A stretch of DNA of 18,050 nucleotides from an uncultured Roseateles sp. (GCA_946886855.1 CAMPJJ010000105.1:1-18050); one strand, 5' to 3'. Shown: positions 1-9,408, numbered from the stretch's first letter. A program made the numbers and translations. Notes: generated from the letters alone by a model not told the origin.

Positions 1-100
1 GAGACAGCGCCATCCCGGCGCTGGCGCCCATCAGCAGGGCCACGGCCGCGACGGCGCGGCTCAACGCGCCGGCCCAGCGGCGCGATCGGTCATTCGGCAT
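1..100 (-). CDS. Secreted protein, N-terminal fragment (signal peptide only)
   Basis: The gene is cut by the window edge and only the first 33 codons are visible. They read as a classic Sec signal peptide: a basic start (MPNDRSRR), a hydrophobic Ala/Val/Leu core around residues 14-24, and small residues (GASAG) suited to signal peptidase I cleavage. The start ATG at 100 is preceded by GAGGGAGA about 6-8 nt upstream, a good ribosome binding site. The product is therefore probably exported to the periplasm or outside the cell. Its function cannot be read from this fragment. It lies downstream of the oligopeptidase gene on the same strand, 154 nt away, so it may be co-transcribed or have its own promoter. 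A cleaved signal is inferred, not proven. Confidence 0.7.
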   Translation of the reverse strand, partial: MPNDRSRRWAGALSRAVAAVALLMGASAGMALS

Positions 101-254
101 GCGATGTCTCCCTCGAGGGGCGCCGGTCTGTCGCCCGCGCCCTGAAAGCCATGTTGCCAGCGGTTCGAGCCGCGGGCGCCACCGGGTTTCCCTCGGTTCC
201 GGGAGGAACGCGGGCCCGGGTCTCGCGGTTGACGAGATCCCCGGGATCGCGGGG
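101..254. other. Intergenic region with short palindrome
   Basis: This 154-nt spacer lies between the oligopeptidase stop and the secreted-protein start. It holds a 13-nt palindrome (GATCCC-C-GGGATC, 236-248) just after the oligopeptidase stop. No U-tract follows on the minus strand, so it is not a convincing intrinsic terminator. No confident promoter was found. Confidence 0.4.
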
Positions 255-2315
255 TCAGGCCATGCCTTGATGCCTCAACAGCGCGTCGATCTGCGGCTCG
301 CGGCCGCGGAAGGCCTTGAAGTTGTCTATCGCGTCGCGAACGCTGCCCATGGACAGGATCTCGTCAAGGTAGCGGCGGCCCGTCGCCGGGTTGAACACGC
401 CTTCCTCCTCGAAGGCGCTCCAGCAGTCGGCCGAGAGGACTTCCGCCCACTTGTAGCTGTAGTAGCCCGCCGCATACCCGCCGGCGAAGATGTGCGAGAA
501 GCTGTGCTGGAAGCGGTTGAACGCGGGCGGCGGCAGCACCGACACCTCGTCGCGCACCTCGGCCAGCAGCTCCTCCACGCGCGTCTCCGAACCCGGCTCC
601 GCGTGCAGCCGCATGTCGAAGAGCGAGAACTCGATCTGGCGCAGCGTCTGCAGGCCGGCCTGGAAGTTCTTCGCCGCCAGCATCTTGTCGAACAGCGCGC
701 GCGGCAGCGGCTCGCCGGTGTCCACGTGCGCGGAGAGCTGCTGGATGACTTCCCATTCCCAGCAGAAGTTCTCCATGAACTGGCTGGGCAGCTCGACGGC
801 GTCCCACTCGACGCCCGAGATGCCCGACACGCCCAGCTCCGCCACCCGCGTCAGCAGGTGGTGCAGGCCGTGACCGCATTCATGGAAGAGGGTCGTGACG
901 TCGTCGTGGGTCAGCAGTGCAGGCTTGCCGTCCGCGCCCTGCGGGAAGTTGCACACCAGGTGCGCGACAGGGATCTGCTCCGCGCCCGTGCCCGCCAGGT
1001 CCGGCCGCGCCCAGCGGCTGCGCACCTCGTCCATCCACGCGCCCGGCCGCTTGCCGTTGCGCGCGTACAGGTCCAGGTAGACCTGTCCGATCAGGCGGCC
1101 ATCGCGGCGCAGCTCGCAGAACTGCACCGACTCGTGCCACACCGAGGCCTTCGCCGGCACCAGTTGCACGCCGAACAGACGGTCGACGATGCGGAACAGA
1201 CCGTCGAGGACGTGCGGCAGGGTCAGGTATTGCCGAACCTCCTGGTCGGAGAAGGCGTAGCGCGCTTCCTTCAGCTTTTCGGACACGAACGGCAGGTCCC
1301 AGGCCTGCAGGTCGTCCATGCGCAGCGCCGCCTTGGCGAAGTCGCGCAGCTCGTCGAGATCGCGCTGCGCATACGGGCGGGCGCGACCGGCCAGATCGCG
1401 CAGGAAGTCCAGCACCTGCGCGGGCGAGGTGGCCATCTTCGGCACCAGCGAGGCCTCGGCGAAGCTGGCGAAGCCCAGCAGCCGAGCTTCCTCCTGGCGC
1501 AGCATCAGCAGTTCCTGCATCAGCGGACCGTTGTCCCACTCCGGCTTGTCGCCGAGCTCGCTCGCACGCGTCACGTAGGCGCGGTACAGGCGTTCGCGCA
1601 GCGCGCGATCTTCCGCGTACTGCATCACCGGCATGTAGACGGGGAAGTGCAGCGTGAGCTTGTGCGTGTCGGGATCGGTGTGGCCGTCCTTCTCCGCCGC
1701 GGCGCGCGCGTTGGCGATCACGTCCGCCGGCACGCCCTTCAGTTCGGAGGCTTTCGCGAGGTGGCTCCAGCCGTCGGTCGCGTCCATCACGTGTTCGGAG
1801 AAGGACTGGCCGAGTTCGGCGCTGCGTTCCTGGATCTTCGCGAAGCGCTCCTTGGCCGCCCCCTGCAGTTCGGCGCCGGACAGGACGAAATCGCGCATGG
1901 CGTGCTTCAGCAGCTGTGCGCGCTCGGGCGTCAGGCCGGGCAGGGCGGCGATCGCCTTGTACTTGGCATAGAGCGCTTCGTTGGCGCCGAGCGCGGTGTA
2001 GAACTCGGTCACCGCCGGCAGCATCGCGTTGTAGGCCTCGCGCAGCGCCGGGGTGTTGGCGACCGCATTCAGATGGCCCACGGCGCCCCAGGCGGTGCCC
2101 AGGCGCTCGGAAGCGACGTTGAGCGTGCGGGACAGGAAATCGTAGTCGGCCGGGGCGTCGGCCGCCGTGACCTGATCGAGCGCTTTCTGGGCCTCGGCCA
2201 GCAGGTCGGCGATGGCGGGCTGGATGTGCGCGGGATCGATCGCGGCGAAGTCGGGCAACGATGCGGTCGAGAGCAGGGGGTTCGCGGCGGAGGGCGCGGC
2301 GGCGGTATCGGTCAT
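255..2315 (-). CDS. prlC: Oligopeptidase A, M3-family zinc metallopeptidase
   Basis: This 686-residue protein has the length and motifs of the cytosolic M3 peptidase oligopeptidase A (PrlC/OpdA). In the family it degrades short peptides, including cleaved signal peptides, and helps recycle cytosolic peptides. The zinc site is plain: HECGH at residues 478-482 gives two histidine ligands and the catalytic glutamate, and DAVELPSQF near 505-513 supplies the third ligand, E508. The region GVSGISGVEWDAVELPSQ is diagnostic of the family. The long N-terminal half is the usual helical lid, and no signal peptide is present. The ATG at 2315 is preceded by ACGAGG about 6 nt upstream. The gene lies 139 nt downstream of a chemoreceptor gene on the same strand. 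No functional link to chemotaxis is known. The prlC assignment is favoured over dcp by length and by similarity of the zinc region as remembered. Confidence 0.93.
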   Translation of the reverse strand: MTDTAAAPSAANPLLSTASLPDFAAIDPAHIQPAIADLLAEAQKALDQVTAADAPADYDFLSRTLNVASERLGTAWGAVGHLNAVANTPALREAYNAMLPAVTEFYTALGANEALYAKYKAIAALPGLTPERAQLLKHAMRDFVLSGAELQGAAKERFAKIQERSAELGQSFSEHVMDATDGWSHLAKASELKGVPADVIANARAAAEKDGHTDPDTHKLTLHFPVYMPVMQYAEDRALRERLYRAYVTRASELGDKPEWDNGPLMQELLMLRQEEARLLGFASFAEASLVPKMATSPAQVLDFLRDLAGRARPYAQRDLDELRDFAKAALRMDDLQAWDLPFVSEKLKEARYAFSDQEVRQYLTLPHVLDGLFRIVDRLFGVQLVPAKASVWHESVQFCELRRDGRLIGQVYLDLYARNGKRPGAWMDEVRSRWARPDLAGTGAEQIPVAHLVCNFPQGADGKPALLTHDDVTTLFHECGHGLHHLLTRVAELGVSGISGVEWDAVELPSQFMENFCWEWEVIQQLSAHVDTGEPLPRALFDKMLAAKNFQAGLQTLRQIEFSLFDMRLHAEPGSETRVEELLAEVRDEVSVLPPPAFNRFQHSFSHIFAGGYAAGYYSYKWAEVLSADCWSAFEEEGVFNPATGRRYLDEILSMGSVRDAIDNFKAFRGREPQIDALLRHQGMA

Positions 2316-2454
2316 GCAGGCCTCGTGAATCTGACGAAATGCCGGGACAGTGTCTCAGCCTTTCGCGCGCGGATGCGCAGGAGGTTTCTATCGTGGGGGC
2401 GGTGTCGCGGCTATCAAGCCGGACGCGCCGTGCACGAGACCTGCATGCTCGGCC

Positions 2455-4551
2455 TCAGAACGTCTCCCAGTCGCCGTCGTCGGCCGCTGGTGCCGGCCGC
2501 GTCGGCGGCGGGGCGACCGCCCCCGCGGTCGCGGGTTTCGGCGATGGCGTCGGCCGGGGCTTGGGCGCCGCCGGCGTCTGGGAGGCCGGGGACTGGGGGG
2601 CGCCCTTGACCGCCGGCTTCGCCATCGCCGCCGGCTTCGCCATGGCAGCCGGCGGACTGGGCGGCGGTGCCTTCGACAAAGGGGGCGACGGGGCGGCGGT
2701 CGCCGGCTTGGGCGGCTTCGCCGTCGGCACGACCGACGCCGTGCCTTCCGCTCCCAGCCGGAAGACTGACACGATCTCGGTCAGGCGGTGGGCCTGGTCC
2801 TTCAGGCTCTCCGCGGCGGCGGCGGATTCCTCCACCAGCGCCGCGTTCTGCTGCGTCATCCGGTCCAACTGGACGACCGCATCGTTGACCTGCGCGATGC
2901 CGCTGCTCTGCTCGGTCGACGCGGCGGTGATCTCGCCGATGATGTCGGTCACCCGCTGCACGCTGCCGACGATGTCGTTCATCGACTCGCCCGCCGCCCG
3001 CACAAGCCGCGAGCCGGCCTCGACGCTGGTCACGCTCGCGCCGATCAGCGTCTTGATCTCCTTGGCCGCCTCGGCGCTGCGCTGCGCCAGCGAGCGCACC
3101 TCGCTCGCGACGACCGCGAAGCCGCGGCCCTGCTCGCCGGCACGCGCGGCCTCCACCGCCGCATTCAGCGCCAGGATGTTGGTCTGGAAGGCGATGCCAT
3201 CGATCGTGCCGATGATGTCGTTGATCTTCTTGGAGCTGGCGTTGATCTCGTCCATCGTCGAGACCACCTGGCCGACGACCTCGCCGCCGCGCGCCGCCGC
3301 GCTGGACGCGCTCGACGCCAGCTGGTTGGCCGTCTGCGCGGCGTCGGCGGTCTGGCGCACCGTCGCGGTCAGCTCCTCCATCGAGGACGCCGCCTGCTGC
3401 AGGTTGGACGCCGTCTCCTCCGTGCGCTGCGACAGGTCCTGCGCGCCGATCGCGATCTCGCTGGAGGCGGTCGTGATGGAGTTGCTCGCCGAGCGCACGT
3501 CCAGCAGCATGCGCTGGATCTTCTCGGCGAACAGGTTGAACGAGGACGCGATCCGGCCGACCTCGTCGCGTCCGCCCGCGGGCAGGCGCTGCGTCAGGTC
3601 GCCGTCCCCGGCGCTGATGTCGTCGAGCGCGGCGCGCACGCGGTCCACGCCGCGCAGCATCGCGCTGATCGTGCCGGTCATCGCCAGCGCCGCGATCGCC
3701 ATCATGATCAGCGCGGTGATCACGGCGGTGCGCAGCAGCGCGCTCAGGGAGGCCAGGGCCTCGTCCTTCTTCGCCGCGACGAAGAGCTGCCAGTCGCTGT
3801 CCGCGATGGGCGTGCCGCTGACCAGGAAGGTATCGCCGCCGACCGACGCCTCCACCCATCCCGCGGCCGGATCCAGCGCCGTCGCCAGCGCCTGCGGCGT
3901 CAACTGCTCGGAGATGGCGGTGGCGCCCTTCAATACCAGTTTCGCGTCGGGATGCGCAACGATCTTCCCGTCCTTGGACATCAGGAACGCAAAGCCGCCG
4001 GGCGTGGGCTTGATCGCCTGGACCGTCGCGACCACGTCGTCCAGGAACACGTCGGTGGCGATGACGGCCTTGGTGCCGCCGCCACTCTTGTCCGCCACGG
4101 CGAAGGTCACCACCAGCCGGCCCTTGGAGGCGTCCATGTAGGGCGCCGTCAGCACGATGCCGGACGCGGAGGCCGCGCCGGTGTACCAGGGACGCCCGGT
4201 GGGGTCGTAGTCGGCCGGCAGGTTCTGCGGGGTGTTGAAGACGATCTTCTTGTCGGCGAAGCCGACGTAGGCCGCCTCGAGCCGCCCCGACTTCGCCGCC
4301 TGCTGGAGCAGCGGCACCGGATCGGCCGCCGTGACGGCCGGCTGCAGGGAGGCGACGATGTCGCGTTGCGACCGGACCCATTGGCGGATCGCGTCGGACC
4401 GCGCCGCGGCCAGTTCGTCCAGGGACTGGGAGACCTGCTGACGGGTATGGCCCCGCACGGTCACATAGTTGGCGACGGTGATCGCCAGCAAGGTCAGGGC
4501 GACGATGCCGACGCCCAGCGCGATCAGCCGGGTCTTGATCGAGTCGAACAT
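2455..4551 (-). CDS. Methyl-accepting chemotaxis protein, dCache sensor, DWETF tail
   Basis: This is a 698-residue transmembrane chemoreceptor. TM1 spans about 9-30, a periplasmic double-Cache domain about 35-270, and TM2 about 272-294. HAMP covers about 295-350 and the cytoplasmic signalling hairpin about 370-598, with its CheA/CheW-contacting tip at [20 protein letters not shown] (453-472). A Pro/Ala/Lys-rich linker of about 90 residues follows, ending in DWETF, a CheR/CheB tether. The Cache domain carries Y115, R120, W122, Y123, Y138, D140 and D167, spaced as in amino-acid-binding dCache receptors such as PctA. The ATG at 4551 was chosen because AGGAG lies 8 nt upstream and it begins directly before TM1; an upstream ATG at 4632 would add 27 unconvincing residues. 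It follows the cheW terminator, so it probably has its own promoter. Amino-acid ligands are inferred. Confidence 0.93.
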   Translation of the reverse strand: MFDSIKTRLIALGVGIVALTLLAITVANYVTVRGHTRQQVSQSLDELAAARSDAIRQWVRSQRDIVASLQPAVTAADPVPLLQQAAKSGRLEAAYVGFADKKIVFNTPQNLPADYDPTGRPWYTGAASASGIVLTAPYMDASKGRLVVTFAVADKSGGGTKAVIATDVFLDDVVATVQAIKPTPGGFAFLMSKDGKIVAHPDAKLVLKGATAISEQLTPQALATALDPAAGWVEASVGGDTFLVSGTPIADSDWQLFVAAKKDEALASLSALLRTAVITALIMMAIAALAMTGTISAMLRGVDRVRAALDDISAGDGDLTQRLPAGGRDEVGRIASSFNLFAEKIQRMLLDVRSASNSITTASSEIAIGAQDLSQRTEETASNLQQAASSMEELTATVRQTADAAQTANQLASSASSAAARGGEVVGQVVSTMDEINASSKKINDIIGTIDGIAFQTNILALNAAVEAARAGEQGRGFAVVASEVRSLAQRSAEAAKEIKTLIGASVTSVEAGSRLVRAAGESMNDIVGSVQRVTDIIGEITAASTEQSSGIAQVNDAVVQLDRMTQQNAALVEESAAAAESLKDQAHRLTEIVSVFRLGAEGTASVVPTAKPPKPATAAPSPPLSKAPPPSPPAAMAKPAAMAKPAVKGAPQSPASQTPAAPKPRPTPSPKPATAGAVAPPPTRPAPAADDGDWETF
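2612..2653 (-). repeat. Short 18-nt tandem repeat in receptor linker
   Basis: A 14-nt word (GCCGGCTTCGCCAT on the plus strand) occurs at 2612-2625 and again at 2630-2643, and a third partial copy starts at 2648. On the coding strand this encodes the repeated peptide KPAAMA in the flexible Pro/Ala/Lys linker of the chemoreceptor. Such repeats can change linker length by slippage. Confidence 0.6.
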
Positions 4552-4631
4552 GAACGGGCTCCTAGGCTGCTGCCGGCGCCGGGCATTACGCTCTCTGACG
4601 CCATCCCCCCACGTACCACGCTCTCTCTTCA

Positions 4632-4648
4632 CGCGCCGTCACGGCGCG
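4632..4648. repeat. Inverted repeat upstream of dCache receptor gene
   Basis: CGCGCCGT-C-ACGGCGCG is a perfect 8-nt dyad with a single central base. It lies between the cheW terminator and the receptor start, about 80 nt upstream of the ATG, where the receptor promoter should be. It could be an operator, or a simple GC palindrome of no function. No confident -35/-10 pair or sigma-28 type promoter could be assigned beside it. Confidence 0.45.
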
Positions 4649-4658
4649 CACCGATCAG

Positions 4659-4683
4659 AAAAAACGCCCGGGCGGCCGGGCGT
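4659..4683 (-). terminator. Intrinsic terminator after cheW
   Basis: On the minus strand this reads as an 8-bp perfect GC-rich stem (ACGCCCGG paired with CCGGGCGT, four-base loop) followed directly by six T residues. It lies 13 nt beyond the cheW stop codon. It should end the cheZ-like/cheY/cheA/mcp/cheW transcript and separate it from the following receptor gene. Confidence 0.88.
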
Positions 4684-4695
4684 CTTGTCGTTCGG

Positions 4696-5241
4696 TCAGG
4701 CCATCGTGACCGCGTCCATCAGTCCCATGTCCGCGCTGGACATCAGGCCCTCGATGTCGATCAGGATCAGCATGCGCTCGGCGACGGCGCCGATGCCCAT
4801 GATGAAGCTGGTGTTGACGGTGCTGGCGCTGAGTTCCGGCGCCGGGCGGATGACGTCGCGGTTCAGCTCCAGCACGTCGGACACCGAGTCCACCACCGCG
4901 CCGACGACGCGGTTCTTGACGTTCAGCACGATCACGACGGTGAAGCTGTTGTATTCGGCCGTCGCGCAGCCCAGCTTCAGGCGCAGGTCGACGATCGGGA
5001 CGATCACGCCGCGCAGGTTCACGACGCCCTTGATGAAGTCGGGCGCGTTGGCGATGCGGGTCGGCTGCTCGTAGGAACGGATCTCCTGGACCTTCAGGAT
5101 GTCGATGCCGTACTCCTCCTGACCCAGGCGGAAGGTCAGGTATTCGCCGCTGGCGGGCGCGGCGTTCGCGGCGCCTTGCGGTACCAGCGCGCCGGAGTTC
5201 GCTTGCACGACTTGCGTGCCGGTTTGTTGGACGATTTCCAT
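4696..5241 (-). CDS. cheW: Chemotaxis coupling protein CheW
   Basis: This 181-residue CheW couples chemoreceptors to the kinase CheA in the inner-membrane signalling array. The first 30 residues are a low-complexity extension rich in Gln, Asn and Ala. The SH3-like CheW fold then runs from about 33 to 168. The hallmark [13 protein letters not shown] segment (75-87), which carries the conserved arginine of the receptor/CheA interface, is present, as is the typical [13 protein letters not shown] stretch (114-126). The short tail after 168 is Met- and Asp-rich. The ATG at 5241 has GAGG about 9 nt upstream. The gene lies 21 nt downstream of a chemoreceptor gene, so the two are surely co-transcribed, and an intrinsic terminator follows immediately. 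Confidence 0.97.
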   Translation of the reverse strand: MEIVQQTGTQVVQANSGALVPQGAANAAPASGEYLTFRLGQEEYGIDILKVQEIRSYEQPTRIANAPDFIKGVVNLRGVIVPIVDLRLKLGCATAEYNSFTVVIVLNVKNRVVGAVVDSVSDVLELNRDVIRPAPELSASTVNTSFIMGIGAVAERMLILIDIEGLMSSADMGLMDAVTMA

Positions 5242-5262
5242 GTGTTGACCTCGTGCGGCTGA

Positions 5263-7179
5263 TTAGAAGGTTTCCCAGTCGCCGTCGTCGGCGGTGGTGA
5301 CCGGCGCTGCCGGCTTGGGAGTGAAGGGTGCGGGCGCGGCCTTGGGCGAGGTCGCGGGCTTGGCGACAGCCGGCTTGGCCGCCGTCGTGGTGGTGGTGGA
5401 CTTGGCGCTCGTCGCGGAGGCCGGCCTGGCCAGCTTTGCCGGCGTGGCTTTCGCGGCAGCGGGCTTGGCCGCCGGCTTGACCGGGGACATCGAGGTCGCC
5501 GTGGCCGTGGCGGCGCGGGGAGCCGCCGGTGCCGTGCTCGAAGCCGCTGCCGGCTTTGTCTCGACGCTGCCCGACTTGGCCGTGAACGCGGTCGCCGACA
5601 GCGCCGGCGCATGGCCGGACACGCGGAAGCGGTCGACCACGCCGCCCAGGCGCTCGGCCTGGTCCTTCAGGCTTTCCGCGGCGGCGGCGGACTGCTCGAC
5701 CAGCGCGGCGTTCTGCTGCGTCATCTGGTCCAGGTTGCTGACGCCCTGGTTGACCTGGCTGATGCCGTCGCTCTGCTCGCTGGACGCGGCAGTGATCTCG
5801 CCGATGATGTCCGTCACGCGCTGCACGCTGGAGACGATGTCGCTCATCGTGCTGCCGGCTTCCTGCACCAGGCGCGAGCCGGTCTCGACGCGCTCGACGC
5901 TGGCGCCGATCAGGGTCTTGATCTCGCGGGCGGCCTCGGCGCTGCGCTGTGCCAGCGAGCGGACCTCGCCGGCCACGACCGCGAAACCGCGGCCCTGTTC
6001 GCCGGCGCGCGCCGCTTCCACGGCCGCGTTCAGCGCCAGGATGTTGGTCTGGAAAGCGATGCCGTCGATGGTGCCGATGATGTCGCTGATGCGCTTGGAG
6101 CTGGCGTTGATCTCATCCATCGTCGAGACCACCTGGCTCACCACCTCGCCGCCCTTGGCCGCCGCGCCGGACGCGGAGGAGGCCAACTGGTTCGCGGTGC
6201 GTGCCGAGTCGGCGGTCTGCTTGACCGTGCCGGTCAGCTGGACCAGAGAAGACGCAGCTTCCTGGAGGTTGGACGCGGTCTGCTCGGTCCGGCTGGACAG
6301 GTCCTGGTTGCCGGTGGCGATCTCGACCGACGCGGTGCGGATCGAATCGGCGGCCGTGCGCAGCTGGACGACCATCGACTGCAGCGCTTCCTGCATGTGG
6401 TGCAGCGAGCGCATCAGCTTGGACGCCTCGTCGACGCCTTCGACCGGCTTCATCGGGCGCGACAGGTCGCCTTCGGCGATCGCGGCGGCCAGGGCTTCGG
6501 CGTCGGCCAGCGGGGTGCAGATCGTGCGCATGTTCAGCAGCGTCAGCGGCACCACGACGATCGCGGCGAACACCAGCACCAGGCCGAAGGTCCACAGCAC
6601 ACCGCCTTGCGTGCGTTCCATGCCCGCGCGCATCGTTTCCGACTCGGCTTCCAGGCGCTTGCCCAGTTCGTCGAGCTGCTTCTCGGCCTCCACCACCTGG
6701 TCCTTGGCCGGCTGCAGGAGCCGGTCGGCGACCGCGGCGTGGTCGTAGGCGCCGGCTTCCAGCTGCGTCACCACATTCGCGGACTTCGCGGCATAGGTGT
6801 CGAGCGCGGTCTGCAGCTTCTTGATCGCGTCCTGGTCCTCGGCGCCGCTCAGCTTGGAGAGTTCGGCCAGCTGTTCCGAAGCCTTCTTGCGGGCGGCATC
6901 CCACTTGGCGTGGCGATCCTTCACCACCTCAGGCTTCTCGTAGTTGATGATCATGTCCTTCTCATGGACGCGGAGCTTGCCCATCGTGCCCGCGAGATCA
7001 CCGATCAGGTTGCCGCGCGCGGTGGACTTCTGGAGAAATTCCTGCGTCTGGCCGCGCATCGACTGCATGCCGAACAGGCCGACGCTGCCGACCACCATCA
7101 GCAGCGCCAGCACGATGCCGATCGCGCCGATCATGCGGGTCCGGATGCTGAATTGACGCATCAACGCGCTGAAATTCAT
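5263..7179 (-). CDS. Methyl-accepting chemotaxis protein, four-helix-bundle sensor, DWETF tail
   Basis: This is a 638-residue chemoreceptor. TM1 spans about 17-38. The periplasmic part of about 155 residues is almost all helical (39-193), as in four-helix-bundle (4HB/TarH-like) sensors, and includes the [15 protein letters not shown] segment often seen in that family. TM2 spans about 195-216, HAMP about 217-270 and the signalling hairpin about 290-520, with tip [20 protein letters not shown] at 374-393. A linker of about 110 residues rich in Ala, Lys, Pro and Thr ends in DWETF, the tether for CheR/CheB. AGAGG lies about 6 nt before the ATG at 7179. It sits between cheA and cheW in one operon (71- and 21-nt gaps), so it is probably a main receptor of this array. 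The ligand is unknown. Its signalling half is closely related to that of the receptor at 2455-4551. Confidence 0.94.
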   Translation of the reverse strand: MNFSALMRQFSIRTRMIGAIGIVLALLMVVGSVGLFGMQSMRGQTQEFLQKSTARGNLIGDLAGTMGKLRVHEKDMIINYEKPEVVKDRHAKWDAARKKASEQLAELSKLSGAEDQDAIKKLQTALDTYAAKSANVVTQLEAGAYDHAAVADRLLQPAKDQVVEAEKQLDELGKRLEAESETMRAGMERTQGGVLWTFGLVLVFAAIVVVPLTLLNMRTICTPLADAEALAAAIAEGDLSRPMKPVEGVDEASKLMRSLHHMQEALQSMVVQLRTAADSIRTASVEIATGNQDLSSRTEQTASNLQEAASSLVQLTGTVKQTADSARTANQLASSASGAAAKGGEVVSQVVSTMDEINASSKRISDIIGTIDGIAFQTNILALNAAVEAARAGEQGRGFAVVAGEVRSLAQRSAEAAREIKTLIGASVERVETGSRLVQEAGSTMSDIVSSVQRVTDIIGEITAASSEQSDGISQVNQGVSNLDQMTQQNAALVEQSAAAAESLKDQAERLGGVVDRFRVSGHAPALSATAFTAKSGSVETKPAAASSTAPAAPRAATATATSMSPVKPAAKPAAAKATPAKLARPASATSAKSTTTTTAAKPAVAKPATSPKAAPAPFTPKPAAPVTTADDGDWETF

Positions 7180-7250
7180 GTCTACCTCTTATGCGTTGGA
7201 CATCGGCCTGGCGGCGGAGGTCCTCCCTGAATCAGAAATGCGCGGGTCGC

Positions 7251-9389
7251 TCAATGACGCGAGCGGCGCACCAGGCTGCCCACGTCCAGGATCAGCGCCA
7301 CGCGGCCGTCGCCCATGATGGTCGCGCCCGAGACGTCGGTCACCTTGCGGTAGTTGGCCTCCAGGTTCTTGACCACGACCTGCTGCTGGCCGAGCAGCTC
7401 GTCCACCAGCATGGCGACCCTGCCGCCCTCGGCCTCGACGACGACCATGATCGAGCTGACGTGCTCGAAGTCGAAGCGGGGCACGTTGAAGACCTGTTCC
7501 AGCTCGACCACAGGCATGTACTCGTCGCGGACCTCGACCACGCGGCCGGAACCGCCGACGGTCTTGATGGTGTCGGACTGGACCTGGAAGGACTCGACCA
7601 CCGACGACAGCGGGAGGATGTAGACCTCTTCGCCGACGCCCACGCTCATGCCGTCCATGATGGCCAGCGTCAGAGGCAGACGGACCGAGACCTTCATGCC
7701 GTAGCCTTCGGCGGAGTCGATCTCCACCGTGCCGCCCAGCGACGTGATGTTCTTCTTCACCACGTCCATGCCGACGCCGCGGCCGGAAACGTCGGTGACC
7801 TGGTCCGCGGTCGAGAACCCCGGCGCGAAGATCAGGCCCCAGACCTCCTGGTCGGTCATGGTGTCGGGCGCGTCGATGCCCTTTTCACGCGCCTTGCGGA
7901 TCAGCTTCTCGCGGTTCAGGCCGCGGCCGTCGTCGCGCACTTCGATGACGATGGAGCCGCCCTGGTGCGAGGCGACCAGCGTGATCGTGCCCTGCTCGGG
8001 CTTGCCTTTGGCGACGCGATCGGCGGGCGACTCGATGCCGTGGTCGCAGCTGTTGCGCACCAGGTGGGTCAAGGGGTCGGTGATCTTCTCGACCAGGCCC
8101 TTGTCCAGTTCGGTGGCCTCGCCCTGCGTGACCAGCTCGACCTTCTTGCCGAGCTTGGCCGCCAGGTCGCGCAGCATGCGCGGGAAGCGGTTGAACACGA
8201 CCGACATCGGAATCATGCGGATCGACATGACCGATTCCTGGAGGTCGCGCGTGTTGCGCTCCAGGTCGGCCAGGCCGGACGCCAGCTGCTGGTACAGGCC
8301 CGGATCCAGGTTGCGGCTGTTCTGCGCCAGCATGGCCTGCGTGATGACGAGTTCGCCGACCAGGTTGATCAGCTGGTCCACCTTCTCGACGGACACGCGC
8401 AGCGTGGACTGGTCGGGGCTCGCGCCGCCGGCGCGCGGGGCGACCTCGGTGCGCGCGGGCGCGGCCGGCTTGGCGGCGGGCACCGGCACGCTGGCCTTGG
8501 GCGCTTCGGCCTTGACTTCGGCGGCGGTCGCCTCGGGCACGCCGGGGGCGTCGTCGAAGAAGCCGTAGCCGGGGTCCTCGTCCTTCTTGGTCTCCACCGG
8601 GGCGCCGGGGGCGCCCTCATGGAAACCGAAGCCTTCGCTCAACGGCAGCAGCTTGACCTGCTCGCGCGAGACGTGGAAGGTGAACAGGTCCAGCAGGTCG
8701 TTGTCGGTGCTGCTGGTCAGCACCTTGAAGCGGCGCATGCCGTCGGCGGAGATGCCGCCATCCAGCGGCTCGATCGTGCCGAGGTCGGTGATTTCCTTGA
8801 ACAGCTCGACCAGGTTGTCGGCTTGCGCCGCGTCGCTCAGCGGACCGACCAGCAGTTCGAGCTGTCGCACGGTCGACTTGATCGGCGCGGCGGCCGGTGC
8901 AGCCGCCTTCGGCGCGGGGGCCGGCGCGGCGGCGGCGGGTGCAGGCGCGCGGACGCCGTCCAGCGTGCCGCCTTCCACCAGCGTGCGGATGCTGCTCAGC
9001 AGGGCAGAGGTGTCCACCGCGTCGGCGCCCGAACCCTGATGCCGGGCCAGTTGCGCCTTCAGCGCGTCGCCGGACTGCAGCAGCACGTCGACCATCGGCG
9101 AGGTCGGCGCCAGTTCATGGCGACGCAGCTTGTCGAGCAGCGTTTCCATCTGGTGCGTCAGCTCGGCCACGTCGTTGAAGCCGAACGTCGCCGCGCCACC
9201 CTTGATCGAGTGGGCACAGCGGAAGATGGCGTTCATCTGCTCGTCGTCCGGATTCTCGATGTCCAGGTTCAGCAGCAGCTGTTCCATGTTGTCGAGGTTC
9301 TCCCCGGCTTCCTCGAAGAAGACCTGGTAGAACTGGCTCAGGTCGATGCCTGCGCCCAGGTTGGCGCCTTCGGAGGTCATATCTCCCAT
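7251..9389 (-). CDS. cheA: Chemotaxis histidine kinase CheA
   Basis: This 712-residue kinase autophosphorylates under receptor control and passes phosphate to CheY. P1/Hpt covers about 15-120, with phospho-histidine H60 in CAHSIKGGAATFGF. An Ala/Pro linker follows. A P2-like domain spans about 172-250 and a second linker about 255-325. P3 dimerisation lies at about 327-385. The P4 ATPase has N-box HLVRNSCDHGIE (442-453), G1 DDGRG (486-490) and G2 GRGVGMD (536-542). P5, CheW-like, runs from about 572 to 708. All catalytic residues are present. The second linker holds two similar peptides, GFGFHEGAPGAP (253-264) and GYGFFDDAPGVP (274-285). The ATG at 9389 has GGAGAG 4-5 nt upstream; a second ATG three codons later is possible. 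cheY ends only 19 nt upstream and a receptor gene follows. Confidence 0.97.
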   Translation of the reverse strand: MGDMTSEGANLGAGIDLSQFYQVFFEEAGENLDNMEQLLLNLDIENPDDEQMNAIFRCAHSIKGGAATFGFNDVAELTHQMETLLDKLRRHELAPTSPMVDVLLQSGDALKAQLARHQGSGADAVDTSALLSSIRTLVEGGTLDGVRAPAPAAAAPAPAPKAAAPAAAPIKSTVRQLELLVGPLSDAAQADNLVELFKEITDLGTIEPLDGGISADGMRRFKVLTSSTDNDLLDLFTFHVSREQVKLLPLSEGFGFHEGAPGAPVETKKDEDPGYGFFDDAPGVPEATAAEVKAEAPKASVPVPAAKPAAPARTEVAPRAGGASPDQSTLRVSVEKVDQLINLVGELVITQAMLAQNSRNLDPGLYQQLASGLADLERNTRDLQESVMSIRMIPMSVVFNRFPRMLRDLAAKLGKKVELVTQGEATELDKGLVEKITDPLTHLVRNSCDHGIESPADRVAKGKPEQGTITLVASHQGGSIVIEVRDDGRGLNREKLIRKAREKGIDAPDTMTDQEVWGLIFAPGFSTADQVTDVSGRGVGMDVVKKNITSLGGTVEIDSAEGYGMKVSVRLPLTLAIMDGMSVGVGEEVYILPLSSVVESFQVQSDTIKTVGGSGRVVEVRDEYMPVVELEQVFNVPRFDFEHVSSIMVVVEAEGGRVAMLVDELLGQQQVVVKNLEANYRKVTDVSGATIMGDGRVALILDVGSLVRRSRH

Positions 9390-9408
9390 GAATCTCTCCA
9401 GCTTGCCT

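Noticed and set aside
2316..2454. Search for a terminator or promoter between the receptor and oligopeptidase genes
   Set aside because: A TTGATA on the minus strand has only a weak -10 partner at a long 19-nt spacing, and no hairpin with a U-tract is present.
99..2609. Long plus-strand open frame (836 codons) opposite the oligopeptidase gene
   Set aside because: It is Arg/Ala/His/Gln-rich without domain pattern. It is the mirror of a real gene with M3 motifs, caused by high GC at third positions.
4552..4632. 27-residue N-terminal extension of the dCache receptor
   Set aside because: The ATG at 4551 has a strong AGGAG site and starts just before TM1. The extension is Arg-rich and lies over the presumed promoter region.
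2788..5262. Long plus-strand open frame (824 codons) opposite the receptor and cheW
   Set aside because: It has low-complexity Arg/His/Asp composition and spans two real genes and a terminator, so it is a shadow frame.
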